Below, in pieces: positions 1 through 12,450 of a stretch of DNA of 64,000 nucleotides; position 1 is the first letter of the stretch, and each line of letters begins with the position of its first letter. The notes under the pieces are model-generated. The model ran no database searches, had not been told where the DNA came from, and worked only from the letters and a program-made list of their open reading frames with translations. A program made the position numbers and the translations under genes. The DNA lies in assembly GCA_039111635.1 (NCBI GenBank), contig JBCAQO010000008.1:1116001-1180000 (forward strand), in the 5' to 3' direction. The DNA comes from Heterobasidion occidentale. Its lineage: Eukaryota > Basidiomycota > Agaricomycetes > Russulales > Bondarzewiaceae.

Positions 1-1018
1 TGATATATTTGACACCTCTTGGTCTCGTCCATCGTATCCGGCCGTCCTCAATGACTTATTGTATGTGTGTCTGGCGGCCATCCCTGACAGTCTCGAAGAG
101 TTTCGAAGCAGCTAAACATAAGAACGGCCCTGGTGCAGAAGATCTCGGTAATGGCCAGTGACCGCAGCACATACAGGTCGCTACCTCCGCCATCGACACT
201 CGACGTCGCCTGGTGGGCGAGAACATCGAGGTTCACCGCTCAATGACTACTATCCACTAGCGTCGCTGCTTTCCGGTTGCTTTCCCTTGCTTTCCCCAGT
301 AAAAGCCGGTAGAACAAATACCAATTTGATTCCGCAGGCCGCCATCACGCACAAAAAAAAAACTCCATCAGATCAAGAAGGATCAAGAAGGCATCGCCGA
401 GGGACGGTGTTTACTGCGAGGCACCGTCATCGACGTCGATCCGCAGAACGGGGGCAGATCGTTTACACGTACTACTACGTACACAATCGGCCAAATGAGC
501 ATTACGTGCCCCAATCATACTTCTTCCTGTCAATTGAACTTCAGAACTCCATCGTTAACTGTGGATCCCACCTCAGCATGGCAAATACACTTTTTAGTCT
601 ATCATGTACAACAAACTTTGAACATGGAAAGTACAGGTAAATGAGAGACAGGTGGACAAAATTAGCTAGTAAGGCCATGCCAATCATCACGCCAGCGAGG
701 ATAAGTATGGAGGTGATAAAGACGAGAGAGAGAGAAGTCGATAGAATGTACAACGGATACCGTGACGAATATTCATCTAACATAAGAAACGACCGCCCAC
801 ATCATGCAAATCTACTTGGAGGTCGAATGATGGCATAGAACCCGGTAACTTCTGATTGTGGAGGCCCTCGACAAGAAACACCGTGGCATTTCTAATAATA
901 GTCGCTGAGCGCAGGAAGTCAGCGCAATTCCTCAATAGAGCGGATGAGCGCCTCGGCCTTTGCAGAGCGCGGCTTTAGACAGGTCTTGAATGGCTTTGGC
1001 TTACTACAAATCACGACG
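1..1018. other. Left-edge intergenic stretch
   Basis: No open frame here carries a recognisable domain. It is the 3' flank of the minus-strand P450 that stops at 1019. A minus-strand frame at 541-783 is hydrophobic but has no supporting context. Confidence 0.5.
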
Positions 1019-2999
1019 TTAGTCAAGGACGATGACCGGCGCCGCATCAGCATGTGGGAGGGGGGACACGCACACTAGGACACCGCTGGTAAATTCGTGT
1101 TTGGGCTCTTGGATGATACCGTTCTCCTCGACCTTCTCAATATCGTACACCGTCAGAACGGATGCACAGAAGATGAAGAGGAGATAGTCGGCCAGCACAG
1201 AGCCTGGGCAAGACCTGGCTCGGAATCCGTGGCGCTCAGTAAAGGAGAATAAAACATAGATGGGGGGAGAGACTGACCGTCGTCCGTATCCGAACGAGAC
1301 TTCAAAGGGGTCGCGCTGAGCATGCTTGCCAGGAGACGAGATCAAACGGTCAGGGTTGAACCTGTTAGGATCGGGGTAGACCTCCGGGTCGTGCAAGAAA
1401 TGCCTGTCATCAATGCGAAGGGCCTGAGCACAAAAGGACGGCCAAAATCCTATATTGTACACACCATATATTCGCGACCATGATGGTACCCTTCGGGATA
1501 AAGTAGCCGTCATGGAAATCGTCCTGAGTGGCGCAGTGTGGAGCGCCTGCAGTCAAGCTCAGCAAGACTGTACGTCATATCAATGATCGCGAGCGGAATT
1601 CTACACACCCAGCGGTGCAGTGGGGCCCCAGCGGATGAGCTCCTTGCACAGCGCGTTCATGTATGGCATTTGATCCCTATCGGAGAAGAGAGGTAGTCTG
1701 TCCCTTCCGATCACTGCATCGATTTCAGCTTGTGCCTTCCTCTGGACTTCGGGATGCATAGTCATTGCCAGGAAGAACGTGGCCAGGGCGTTGACTGGCT
1801 GTAGAGCGCGAGGCAGACGATCAGATGATATGAGCGTGAACAAGGAGATAATCCCTTACATTGTCAATCCCAGCGGAATACAGGCTGGAGGCAGCCCATT
1901 TAATGTCCTCTTCTTCCTTTAGCGACACTTTCGCTTTCTTGCCGTCCATAAGATTGCTGACGAGGTTAGGAACGGATGTCCCCGCGGCCTATCATGTGGA
2001 GTAATTTCAGCTCGACGCTGAGTGTCAAAGTCCTTGTTTCATACCATCTGTTGCTTGACATAATCAAATGACTTGTCGGTCAGCTCATACAGAGTTGCGC
2101 GCCATTCCCGGGCAATCTTCTGGAAGCCTGCGCCAGGCACCCATTCTGGGACGTATTTTACTGTAACAACGACATAAACTGTCGATCTAAAGGCAGACTA
2201 TCAAATAAGGATGCTTACAGGCCGGGATGGTGTCCACAAGGAAGTTTCCTGGAGCAAGGAGGATACCGAGCTGATCCGTTGCAGCATCTGCGACTCTCAC
2301 CAACGGGTCGTTGGCAGATGTGACCTTGTATCCGTGCGAGATAATCAGAATGACTGCGCCAACAGCCCTGCCCATCAAAAGTCAGATGGCTCGTATCTGC
2401 CAAGGAGCACCTCTACTTACTTGCGGACAGGAACCACAGGATTACGAGGGTCCTTCAGTATTGAGCGGAGGCATGCATGCGCCTCAGACTCCATGGTGTC
2501 TAGGTATCTTTCAACGGAGGAGCGACTCCCGATTGCTTGATGCATCATCTTGCGATAACCCCTGAACCGTTCCTCGTTCGGCAGCATGACAATAGCGTCT
2601 TTCCATCCGACGAGGTCAGAGGCCATCGTGAAGTGTGGTCGATTTGAATAGATTGAGCTCTTCTTGTTGAGGATATCGACGGCCAACTTGGGCGAGTTTA
2701 GAATGATGATTTTCTGGCCAAGGACAGTGGCTGAGGCGATATCGCCTGCATGAGTGACGCATGTGAGTGCCAATGAACGATCTTGGAGTATTGAACATCC
2801 CACCGTATTTCTTTTGCCATTCCGTGAAGACCAATGGCTCGTTCTCTATTGGAACGTCGAAGAGGTTCCCAATCAATGGTAGACCTTTTGGCCCTGGGAT
2901 CCTGCGCCCGGCTGGTTTGTCAAAATGACGCTTGACGAGGTACAAGCCAAGGATGGCCAGAGAAATGTCGAGAAAAGTGAATATAATAGAAGAAGGCAT
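1019..2999 (-). CDS. Cytochrome P450 monooxygenase (first of two)
   Basis: Membrane-anchored haem monooxygenase, expected to sit in the ER and take electrons from P450 reductase; substrate unknown. The start at 2999 opens a hydrophobic N-terminal anchor followed by the proline hinge RRIPGPKGLPLIGN. Later exons give the K-helix ExxR (KELIRW), the FNPDR stretch and the haem-binding motif FGYGRR/SCPG, split by an intron between the second Arg and Ser. The order and introns fit basidiomycete P450s often annotated as O-methylsterigmatocystin oxidoreductase-like. About seven exons are needed, with good GT-AG junctions such as GACAAT/gtaagg. Oddity: the I-helix reads AGIDN-PVNAL across an intron, so the usual oxygen-activating Thr after the acidic residue is Asn. 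The stop is the TAA at 1019-1021. Family call is firm; subfamily is not assigned. Confidence 0.9.
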
Positions 3000-4680
3000 A
3001 GGGAGAGGAGTGAGGGCGCAGCAGCGAATGGTTAAACAGAAACTTACAGATGCACAAGCTGGTTTTTAAGCCTTCTCGTAGCCATCCTGAAGTCATCTCC
3101 TGCGCCCAGACGATTGGAGCTAAACGGGATGGCCAGGGTTGGAAAGCATGAACTGTTCCCAGTCAGTAAGGCGAGTACCCAGAAAGATAGTAAATAATAT
3201 ACAGCGTGATATTGACAGTCATCATATCCCTCCAGACGCCTAAATCCAGGGGTTACATCGGCTACGCAGCATTGTGAGATGATAAGATGTCAATTCGGGA
3301 AAGGTGAGTGCCATTTTGAGGGAGGTGGAGTACAGGATTTACGCCCATGCTACTGCCTTGAGACCTTCGTTTGATGTGCCACATCTGTCAAAACTCGCGT
3401 AGGACGGACTTCTCCTGACCTTCAATCACATCTTATAAAACGCTCAACAAAGCGACCGTCGAGTCATGAGCTGCAGTGTACAATGAATCGGATATCACTG
3501 TCTGATCTAGTGTCGAGCTTGCTCCAAGACCCGCATAAGACGCTGTAACGTGAAATCGGAAGCCTATTCAGGAATTCGCAAAGCCCTTTTTGTTATTTGC
3601 GAGACCTGCAAGTGAGATGATTGGACAAACTCTAACCGGCACTCTGATCGCCTCCTATGGCAGAGCGCACGATCATTGCGAACGGATTGCTCAGCCTGAT
3701 GTCCTGAGGCCCGAATATGGCGTGGTTAACAAGAGCGTGTAAGAGACCCTTGGTTCCCCATAGGCAATAGAATATGCATGCAACCGTTTTGATACGTAGT
3801 CTGACTTAGTCCCCGCAGATGTGACAGACTTGAAGGAACAATCACTGAAGGTGGTCGATGACTATGATTTTATTACGCACCGCGACGATGTTTGTAGTAT
3901 GTGCCTGAAACAACAGTCGCCTGTTTACTCTACTCTACTCCACTGCATTGCAGGCCTTCTCACCGAACGCCTCAACGGGTCCTTGAAAGGGACCCTCAAA
4001 GTCCTTGGTACTGCAAAGGATATCGTTCAAGGACATTCGGGCCACATGCCAAGTAAAATGACTCACCGGGCCATGGACTGGCCATGGTCGATTACGACGG
4101 GCCTCCAACATACACTTCGACGCTCTCGGAGTCGAGTGGCCAGTCTGGATGTCATTGGCTGACACTGACAGAAAACAGGCACCATTAGGTGACTACCATG
4201 TGGCGGCGCTGATGGTCTCAGATTTGGGCGTCGCGACTTGGTTGTCGGCGATCAGTGGGGGGCATCTATAAGACTGAGCAGGAACGGCGGTTACATCTCC
4301 CAAGGCCTTCTCCTCGAGCGAGAAAGATCAAATCGAAGATGGTTGTTGAGCGATATCCACAGTGGAAAATAGTCGCCGCTGTTCGACATGCGGGCGACAT
4401 CGTCAACGTCGTTTGAAGTATTAGCATCAGACACTGGATCTTGATTGAAATTCCGATCGATCTCAACAGGTGCTTGACAAAACACCATCCCTGCACTTTC
4501 TTTCCCTCGATAATGGTGATTGTATGCTGTCGGATCTTGTAAATTACATGTGTACATCCATGAAACATAGATAAGCGGAACCCTAGTCTGAACCCCCCAA
4601 AGCCTCGATGTGCAGTGATGATAGGGTACATAGCAGAAGGGACGAGCAGCAAGATCCACAAAACCCACAACAAAACTGTC
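3000..4680. other. Gene-poor stretch upstream of the P450
   Basis: About 1.7 kb with no convincing gene. Short frames around 3935-4260 on both strands are open for 50-75 codons but show no recognised domain and no consistent exon chain. It holds the promoter of the minus-strand P450. Confidence 0.5.
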
Positions 4681-4800
4681 AACAATCCTCTAGCATCTGC
4701 AGTTGATGGCAAGCACATTGTCTCTAGGTCTGATAAGCGCACGATCCGTGTGTGGGATGCAGAGACGGTGAACCCATGGTCAAAGTTACTCAAAGGGCTC
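4681..4800 (+). pseudogene. WD40-repeat relic
   Basis: One plus-strand frame reads DGKHIVSRSDKRTIRVWDAE, which matches the consensus of a WD40 blade as found in basidiomycete NACHT-WD40 (STAND/NLR-like) proteins, where SGSDDKTIRVWDAETG is usual. Only about one blade is present. Stop codons and unrelated sequence lie on both sides, and no nucleotide-binding domain can be found nearby. I infer a decayed or transposed fragment of a NACHT-WD40 gene. The alternative is a chance exon remnant of another WD40 gene. Confidence 0.5.
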
Positions 4801-4828
4801 ATGTCATGGGCAAGCACTGTCGCATCCG

Positions 4829-4854
4829 TACTATCGTTGCACCGGAGTTGCAAA
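4829..4854 (+). repeat. Inverted repeat, left copy
   Basis: Twenty-six bases that recur in reverse complement at 5505-5530 with one mismatch. The core TTGCACCGGAGTTGCAA is itself an imperfect palindrome. The two copies enclose about 650 bp and may be the ends of a small transposable element, though I could not identify target-site duplications. Confidence 0.5.
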
Positions 4855-5309
4855 AAAAACAAGATTTCTTTGTAGCGTCTTCAATTGGGCTCTCTCTCGC
4901 TCCAAATGTTTATAATACCTGCGGAAGCTTCTTGAAATGTGTCCTGTTATTTTTTCATATTTTCAAGCAGACTCAAAGAATTATTGTGATATGATTGAGA
5001 CGGGGTGTCTGAAAACGAGCAAAGCTTGGGAGTTGCAAATCTTGCCGACGATCGGGTCACACGTCGTCACGTTTAAACTCAAACTCCGACGGGGCGCACT
5101 GCGGAACGACCCGCCATGCGGAGATTCAAAGAATGACCAAGCATCACACGGCCCGAGACTCCCTGTCACTCTGCCTGCCATCGGGCACTGCCCGTCGAAA
5201 GAAATTTGGTGAAAAGCAGTGGAGCCCTCAAAGTCATAAAAATAACCTGAATAATTTTAGTAACACCTCTCCATATTGTCATTTTTTTAGTTTTGTAATT
5301 GAGCTCAAG

Positions 5310-5340
5310 GATCTGAGAGATCTTGAGCATCTCTCAGATA
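5310..5340. other. Perfect hairpin
   Basis: TCTGAGAGAT and ATCTCTCAGA form a perfect 10-bp stem around a 7-nt loop, inside the interval bounded by the 26-bp inverted repeats. It could be a structural feature of the same element. There is no adjacent coding sequence to make it a terminator. Confidence 0.4.
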
Positions 5341-5504
5341 TCTGCTCTAAAAACCATTATTCATTGTCTCCTCACTGCTGCACCCAATTTCTGTTCTCGC
5401 AAAAACTCTGATACTTGAAGAGTGTTTAAATAAACAACTATGAATTTTTTCAAGGTGCCGTCAAAAGTTGCTGCGAGGAGCTCGATTTTGAACCTCTCAT
5501 ACCA

Positions 5505-5530
5505 TTTGCAACTCCGGTGCAATGATAGTA
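5505..5530 (-). repeat. Inverted repeat, right copy
   Basis: Reverse-complement partner of 4829-4854 (25 of 26 positions identical). Similarity appears to continue weakly for a few bases outside the repeat. Confidence 0.5.
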
Positions 5531-5936
5531 ACGGGAGCGTAGCGCTTCTGATACCGAGAACAAATGTGATCCATCCATAGAATGTCCGTACCCAAATTGT
5601 GCTGCCCACTATGCTGGCACAGGTACAGACTATCCATGATTTGAATCCACTGCCAGAATCGGTAGAGATTCTGTGAAGCCATAGATGAATGATTCGACGA
5701 ATAGAATGCTCGCCGGTGCAGCATATGGTGGAAGTTAGTGAAGAAGCGAGGCTCGTGGACACGAAGGCTCGAAGCCGTAAGTACTTGTAGGGAAGACCTA
5801 AAGTGGCTGTCATATCTCACGCTCCTTGGCGTCTGTCAGTCCTTCAACCACAGCGTCTCCATCTCGGACGCTCGAACTGCTTGCCATTCTTTTAATCAAG
5901 ACGTGACTGCGTTCAGCTCTCGGGCGTATCAACACA

Positions 5937-6678
5937 ATGGCTCCTCCGCGGCCATTTTCTGCCCGACCTCTCGACCTCATCTATTTCTTATTTTTCATGG
6001 TGTGTTTTCTTCAGCTTCATAATATTCCTGAGTAATGAATGCCTTGCATGACCAGATCCATATACCTGCTTCATTGCTTGTTGATTTTCAGGCTATCTAT
6101 CCTTCGCACCTGGTCCCACGACTCGTACAGGTCATCCCGAATTGGTATGTGGGGATGTCAGGAGATCCTTTCATCGGCGGTGCTATGGGATTCCTTGGGA
6201 ATAAATCCGACTATGTTTGGTTCAAGACCTTTCTGTATCTAGAAGCGTAAGTACACTCGTCGTGCTGCTCTTGTATGCTGTACAACCTGACGACTCTAAG
6301 CGCCTTCCAATTTCCGGTCTTCATACTTGCCTTGCGCGGATTATGGAGGGGTGAGCTCTTTCGCGCGTTCCCTAAACGCCCCGCTAACATTTTTTCTCAG
6401 ATTCTCGTCTGATATATGTCCTGCTCCTCATATACGGCGCTTCAACGAGCACCACGACTTTGGCTTGCCTGTCCGTTCTCATGCAGACTCCTACTACCTC
6501 CCCCTCAACAATTGCCGCAAATCTGGTTTCCGTCTCATCTGCTCAGCGGATGATGCTTTTATCAAGCTATCTGCCATTCTTCTTCCTCCCACTGGGCATG
6601 ACGGTGGACATGGGGCTGCGTATTCGAGATTTGGTTGCGTCGGGTCTCCGGGCGGACAAGGGTTCGAAGACCCAGTGA
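5937..6678 (+). CDS. EXPERA-domain (TMEM97/sigma-2 receptor-like) membrane protein
   Basis: Four exons (5937-5999, 6056-6246, 6301-6350, 6401-6678) join in frame to give 193 residues, with GT-AG introns of 50-56 nt. The protein has four hydrophobic segments. It opens RPLDLIYFLFFMIHIPASLL and continues VDFQAIYP, a pattern typical of the TMEM6/97 family, whose EXPERA domain is shared with sterol isomerase EBP. Human TMEM97 is an ER/lysosomal protein tied to cholesterol handling; a sterol-related role in the ER is the reasonable inference here. The length matches the family (about 170-200 residues). The last segment is followed by a short basic tail ending at the TGA at 6676-6678. No frame disruption is seen. 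Confidence 0.85.
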
Positions 6679-8011
6679 ACACGGCCCGCTTGGCTCTTAC
6701 ACTTTTGGATACCTGGTCCAGCGTTATATTCGTCACTAGCACCAAAATAAATGTTGGCAGCTGACACCCACTGACTGCCTGAAAGTGTGTGAAATCTAGC
6801 GCCTTGTCAGTCACGATGGTGAACTTCTTCGTATCTCGAGCAGCTGCCGGACGCTGACAGGTAGGCTATTTCGCGGCTGCATGCGATCTCAAGGTTCAAA
6901 CCGTACTTACGCTGTGCCTTGTTTCCCTTTGCTGCGTATCTGACAATCTCTTTCTACGCGGAGGTACTCTTTCTTGCCACTGATGAGCGTTCTGAGGGTT
7001 TGGATGTTCCTCTGCCTCTGTCCTCCGGAAGCATGCAGATTACAGCGAGTGCCCCCATGATGACGTTTGATCCCATTTACAGAACAGCTGCATCTCCTCG
7101 ACGTTCTTAAGATGCTCACGAGGCTTGGCTTCGTGCCAGCCCTGACGTCGGCGGGACACTTCTGAGTCTCGATGTCTGTCCACGATTAACTCACCAGACG
7201 CCCCATGTCCATCGACGATCCCGGGACTTGCTTCCCTTCCACACGATGTCGGCATGGAAGAAAAATTTATCCGCTCAATCCTGAGCCGCTCACGGACGCG
7301 CTCAGCTGGCAGCTCGGAGTGTACATCCCCTTCGTCTTCCGATAGTATTATTAGTTATGCACACATTCTTGCAGACGCACTGTAAGGTGCCATATGTGAT
7401 GCAGGTACACAAAAAGGAGAAACAAAGGTTCGAGCGAGAAACGTTGTCCGGGACACTTCGCTTCATATTCCCTCCCGCACCACCCCACCGCCGGCGACAC
7501 TGAGCTCCACGAAGAAGGAAAAACGGTCCACAAAGAATCCAGTGTACCACACAATAAAAAGAGGTCGAAATAGCGGGAGGCCTGTACGAGCCGGAAGAAG
7601 ACGAAAGCGAAGCGAAACAAAGAAAAGAAAAAAAGGAAAGAGAGGAAAAGATGTAGCGAACGTCAAGTATATCGGTCTGTTGGGTAGTGGTGATGATAAT
7701 GGTTGTGTTGGATGAGTGCGATGAGATAAGATGGATGGAGCCGGATTGAGGAGGAGTTTCAGAGTGGGGCAAGAGCGAGAGATCGTAATTTATGTAGTTA
7801 CGGGACGGTACGTCAGAAGATGCAGAGCGAGTTCTAAATGATTGGGACTAGAGGACCATCAACAGCATATGTGGAAAAGGGGAGCACTTGAAAGGAGGTT
7901 ACGAAAGAACGAACGAAAGAACGAACGAGAAGAAACGTCATCGCTGTCCGTTCAGCAAGGGTAGAGACGAGGGCGAGGACGCAGCGGACGACAACGCACA
8001 AAACGACAAGA
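6679..8011. other. Convergent intergenic region
   Basis: About 1.3 kb between the ends of the EXPERA gene and the Zds-type gene. It contains a purine-rich stretch (7590-7660 on the plus strand) and a short GAAC-type repeat near 7898-7930, but no supported gene. Some of it must be the 3' UTR of both genes. Confidence 0.5.
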
Positions 8012-10824
8012 TCACCTCTGCCGTTGCTGCTGCTGCTGCCACATCGCTAGGGGCATGTCCTCCTCCTCACCATTGGAGGCCTCGCTCGTCCTCGGTCTCC
8101 GCGCATTATGCGGCACCGTCGCGTGCGCGCTCGTCGCTTTCCGCGACTTCCCGTTCACGGGATGCGCCGCTGCCGCCGCAGGCGGGGCCCCCGACGCTGC
8201 GGTGACCGCCGTCGCGGACAGCGACCGCCCGGGGACCTTTGCACTGTTGTGCGCGCCGTGGGTATGGCGGCTCGGCGGTGGCGGCGAGCGCGAACGACGC
8301 GGGCGTGAATTCGCGTTCACGGCGGTCGGTGGCGAGGACGGCGGGGACGGGGATGACATCTTCCGCTGCGCGGGCGCCTGCCACCCCTGCTCGCGTTCCG
8401 GCGGCGGCATCGCGCCAGGGGGTAACTTGGGCGACCCGGCACCTGCTCTGCTCGGACTCGCCGAACGGGGCGGGTGCTGGGCCACCGGGGTATTACTGGG
8501 CTGCCGTAGTAGCTCTGCGCGAGCTGGGGCTGTGGATGCGCGAGCTGGGAGGGAGATTGCGATTGCGGGGATTGAGGGGACTGCGGCGACGACGGGTATG
8601 GCGAGGGCGGTCCGTTGGCGTAGCCGCCTGGGTATCCGTATTCCTGCTCCATCGCGCGGTGCTGGAGGTCGTACTGCGGCCCACGCACAGGCATCTCGGC
8701 GCGTCGATTCCCCGACGCAGGCGAGCCCGCGGTCGGGGACTTCGTGAGGCTCCCCCGCCGTCCCTGCGCCTTCTGCTCGAGCCGCTCCACGCGCTCGCGC
8801 TCTGCCTCTCGCTCCGCGGCCTCTTTCGCCGCGCGCTCGTGTTCCTCTTTCTCCCGCTGCTCGCGTTCTCTCCTCTCCTTTTCCGCCGGACTCGGACCCT
8901 GCACCGCGCCTGCACCCGCATCGGCACCAGCGCCCTGGGTCTGCGCCTTGTTGATTACGCCGAGGTACCAGAACATCAGGTTGCTGATGAGCACCTGCTC
9001 GTACAGCGGGCGGCGCGGGTTCGCGAGCTTGATGTGGCTGAGCCTGTAGATCGCGCGCTCGACGTGGATCGGATATCTGGCGTAGTTTCCCGCGATGGGC
9101 TGCGGCGAGGGCGAGGGCGCGGCGCTCTTGGACTTGGATGCGCCGAGCAGGGCCGCGGCGGTCTCGCGCCCCGCGCCGTGCCCAAGGCCCGGCGAAGACT
9201 CCTCCTGCTTCTTCTTCGAGCCAAAGAACGACCCGAAAAACCCAGTCTCCTTCTCCTTTTCTTTCTCTTTTTCTCGCTCCCGTTCCCGCTCTCGCTGCTC
9301 CTTCTCCCTCTCCTTTTCCCGCTCCCGCTCCTTCTCCTTCTTTCCCTTCTTCTCGCCTCCCCATTTGCCGAACAGGCCCTTCTTGTCCTTCTCCTTCCGG
9401 TGGTCGATCTGGGAAGACGGACGGGATGCCACGGGGGACAGTTCTGAGAGCGAAGGCCGGGCCTGGGACGGAGCTTCGGAGATCGGGGATGACGCTCGTT
9501 CGGGGGAGGGTGTACGAGAAGGAGCTTCTATAGGGGCGGGAACAGCGAGCTGCGGGCGCGTGGGTTGCGGGTGCTGTAATATTGGCGAGGGTATCACCGG
9601 TTCCGTTAATGGTGGCTCCAGCGGGAGCATCGGAGGCGGGGAGGTAGTGCGCGAGATGTGGGGTTCCTCGACGGGAGACGTCACAGGCGCCGGGAGCTCC
9701 AGCGTCGTAGCGAGAGCGAGGATGTCTGTTTCCGTATTCTCATCGGTCACGTACGAGTCAAAGATGAATGTTTCGACGCTGTACGATTCGGGCCTCACGA
9801 GGCGCGGAGCCCCCTCGTCCGAGAAGCTCTCGTTGCTGAGGGCGCGCTCGCGCCGCGTCGGCTCGCCGTCGCCATGGTCGCTCGAGGACAGGTCGCTCGA
9901 CGTCCTCTGGTCGGCGCCGGTGGTGGCCGCACGAGCGCCGGGGCCACGCCGAGTCGCGTTGAACCGATGGCTGCCCTCGCCGGTCTGTCCCGGCTTGCGA
10001 ATTTTGGTGCGAGCGGCGCGGCGCAGGATCTGGCCGGGGCGGGGCACGATGATGGGGCTGTCCGCCTCGTCGCCCATGTCGGGGATGTTGTCCATCTGGT
10101 CGATGACTGCGCATGCGGACGTGGATGAGCGACCGGGCAGCGGGATGCCACAACGGGGAGCAGGGTTCGTGGCAAGAGACACACGAACCTGAGGGCGCCA
10201 TGTTCATGCTGAGGCTGCGGCGGAGGACGCTCCGAAGCTTGGACGGGTCGCTGCTCTTGGACGCCTCCTCCGCGAGCTCGTCGAGCCGCTCGAGGTCGCC
10301 GATCGTCAGCTGGGGACCATCGACGTGGTAGAGCGACGACTTGTTTCTGCGAAGCGGGACGACACGCTCGTCCTCGACGCCGTCGTGCTCCGACGGCTTG
10401 TACTGCCTGCTCAGCATCGACTTCTTGCGTCCCAGCCCAGAGCTGAGGGACGACGTCGAGCCCGCGCGGCCCAAGGTCGCACAGGGCCGTCGGAGGGCGC
10501 GCGGGCATGTTCCTTGAGAAACGCACGGAACTGGCCGGGGTCGATCTCGGGGTGCATGCGTGCAGGGACCCAGAAGAGGTGGAAGGGGTCGTCGGCGGGC
10601 GCGCTCTCTGCGCTGTCCTCATGGGAGGTGGAGTCTGAGCTGGAGTCGTCGTAGTAGGCGGTCTGCGGGTTGGCGTGCGGGGGCGGCGGGGTGTGCGCGT
10701 GCGTCTGGGCGGGGAGATCAGGGTCGAGGATCAGCGCGCCGGGCCCGCCCTGGGCGGTCGAGCGGCGGCGGATGTCGCGCAGGTTCTCGACCTCGCGCTG
10801 GATCTCGTCTTCGGAGGGCTGCAT
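8012..10824 (-). CDS. ZDS1: Zds1/Zds2-type regulator of PP2A
   Basis: Zds proteins bind PP2A-Cdc55, control its localisation, and act in mitotic entry/exit and polarity. Two family hallmarks are visible. Near the N-terminus is FHLFWVPARMHPEIDPGQF. In the C-terminal half is the Zds_C domain, with YARYPIHVERAIYRLSHIK followed by PLYEQVLISNLMFWYL (about 8970-9080). Between them lies a long disordered Ser/Pro-rich region and a lysine/arginine/glutamate tract (about 9230-9350). The C-terminus ends EEEDMPLAMWQQQ. One clear intron spans 10107-10188. I chose the ATG at 10822-10824; an in-frame ATG exists at 10872. Two frame changes are needed, near 10450-10490 and 8460-8520. Either could be a short AAG-acceptor intron (about 59 and 71 nt) or a one-base assembly error. 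Confidence 0.85.
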
Positions 10825-12149
10825 CGCGGCAACGCTGGCGTCGTCGGCTGCGTCGTCGCAGGCGGAGCGCAAATCGCAAATCAGCCGTCAGGCGGTCAGC
10901 GTGCGCTGCTGTGTGTGGGACGCACCGGGAGGGAGAGGGCAGGGTGGATGGCGGGGTGGGTGGCGATGAGCAGCGTCGTCGTCGTCGTCGTCGTCGCCCG
11001 AGTGGTGGAGGTGTTGTCGTGGGAGACGGCGACGAGCGGGAGGTGGGGCGTTGGAGGTGGATGGACCGAGCGGCAGCCAAGGCACTTGCGGCTTGCGGCA
11101 CTCTTCACGCTACTAATTAGGAACTCTACCTCGTGGACCTGCCCGTTCAGCACCTCACTCTCGTCCCTCTCCTCGCTCAGGCCTCAGGGCCAACAACTCT
11201 CTGCATCTGTCGTCATTATCCTCAACGCTACCAGCTCCAACACACGACAAACGAGAGCCCATAAGGGACAACAACACTATTTATCACCAAGGAAATAACA
11301 ACGTAAGCGCTATCACTAAGCATAATGAGGTCCACAGAGACTCGGGTCAAGACCTATCAAGGTCCGCAGAGACCACTCCTAGCCAGGGCACCCTTCATTC
11401 CAAGCTCACCTCCCCGTTTATTTTTCTGCACAATGCGATCGTCGTCGTTGGCTCTTCCAAGCTAGTCGTTGACATGGCCTACGGAGGTTAAACGTTCAAC
11501 GTCGAACATTCAACTACTTCGTCCACCTCGACAGGCCAGGTTTTTCACCGCCTTTCTGTCACCCACGGCAATGCATGGACTCCAGGCCGGCCGGCGGGAA
11601 GCAACCCACCCGCATCGAGACGCCGGCCAGCTCTGCAGAATCGGCCGCGCAAACTGTCCACGCCGCATCGACCCTGCGGGTGCCTGGTCAGCGCGTAAGC
11701 GGCCACGAAGCACTGACGCGCGCACCCACAGGGGCCCGCCAACCCGCCAGACTCCCACACCGCGGGAGGTGATGCTGATACAATACATGGGATCACAGGC
11801 CAGATAAGTATGTCGAGGCCTCGCACATCACAACGTGCCCGGTGCCGAGCGCTCAGCCATGGCACCCGGCGCAAACGTATGATGCACGTCGGCGCGATGC
11901 GGACGGCCTGGAAGCGACAACCGCACGAAGTGCAGGTCAATCATGGTCCTGATATGTCGGACTGCAGCGCTCACCATGCCGCGATATTATGGACGGCATC
12001 GGACGCTCAGGTGTCCTGATGTCGGCACTGTCAGCCGTCCGCATCCCTCGCGTCGCGTCTCGCGTCTGGCATCACCAGCCCGAACTTGCGCCCTAAGGGC
12101 CTAAGAACAACCAGCAGCGCCGAACCTGGACCCCAGTTCGCGTCAGAGA

Positions 12150-12191
12150 GTGCGCTTCGAGGCTGCAGGAGTGCGCTTCGAGGCTGCAGGA
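12150..12191. repeat. 21-bp tandem duplication
   Basis: The 21-bp unit beginning GTGCGCTTCGAGG occurs twice head to tail, at 12150-12170 and 12171-12191, with no mismatch. It lies in non-coding DNA. Confidence 0.8.
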
Positions 12192-12411
12192 GAGCGCAAG
12201 AGTCGGCGGATCGACACAGCTTCGAAACGAGCCCGAAGAAACGCTCGCGACCGCCCCGTCGGTGTCGATGAGGCACACGACGAGTCGGGCGGCTGTGCGC
12301 AGCGCGCGGGACGGGTGCGGCACCGACGTCGGATGGTTCGTGCCTCCGAGCCCCCGAGCCCGCGGACGTCTCCGAGCCTCCGACGCCTCTCTCTGATCGA
12401 CAGCGAGCGCC

Positions 12412-12450
12412 GCGCATCAGCATCAGCATCAGCATCAGCATCAGCATCGG
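12412..12450. repeat. (CATCAG)n microsatellite
   Basis: About six head-to-tail copies of CATCAG, slightly degenerate at the right end. Non-coding. Confidence 0.85.

Noticed and set aside
541..783. Minus-strand 80-codon hydrophobic frame
   Set aside because: Could encode a membrane helix, but it has no neighbours, no conservation evidence and AT-rich composition that makes hydrophobic frames common.
9095..10192. Plus-strand open frame of 365 codons
   Set aside because: Antisense to the Zds-type gene, low-complexity Ser/Arg content mirroring the charged tract.
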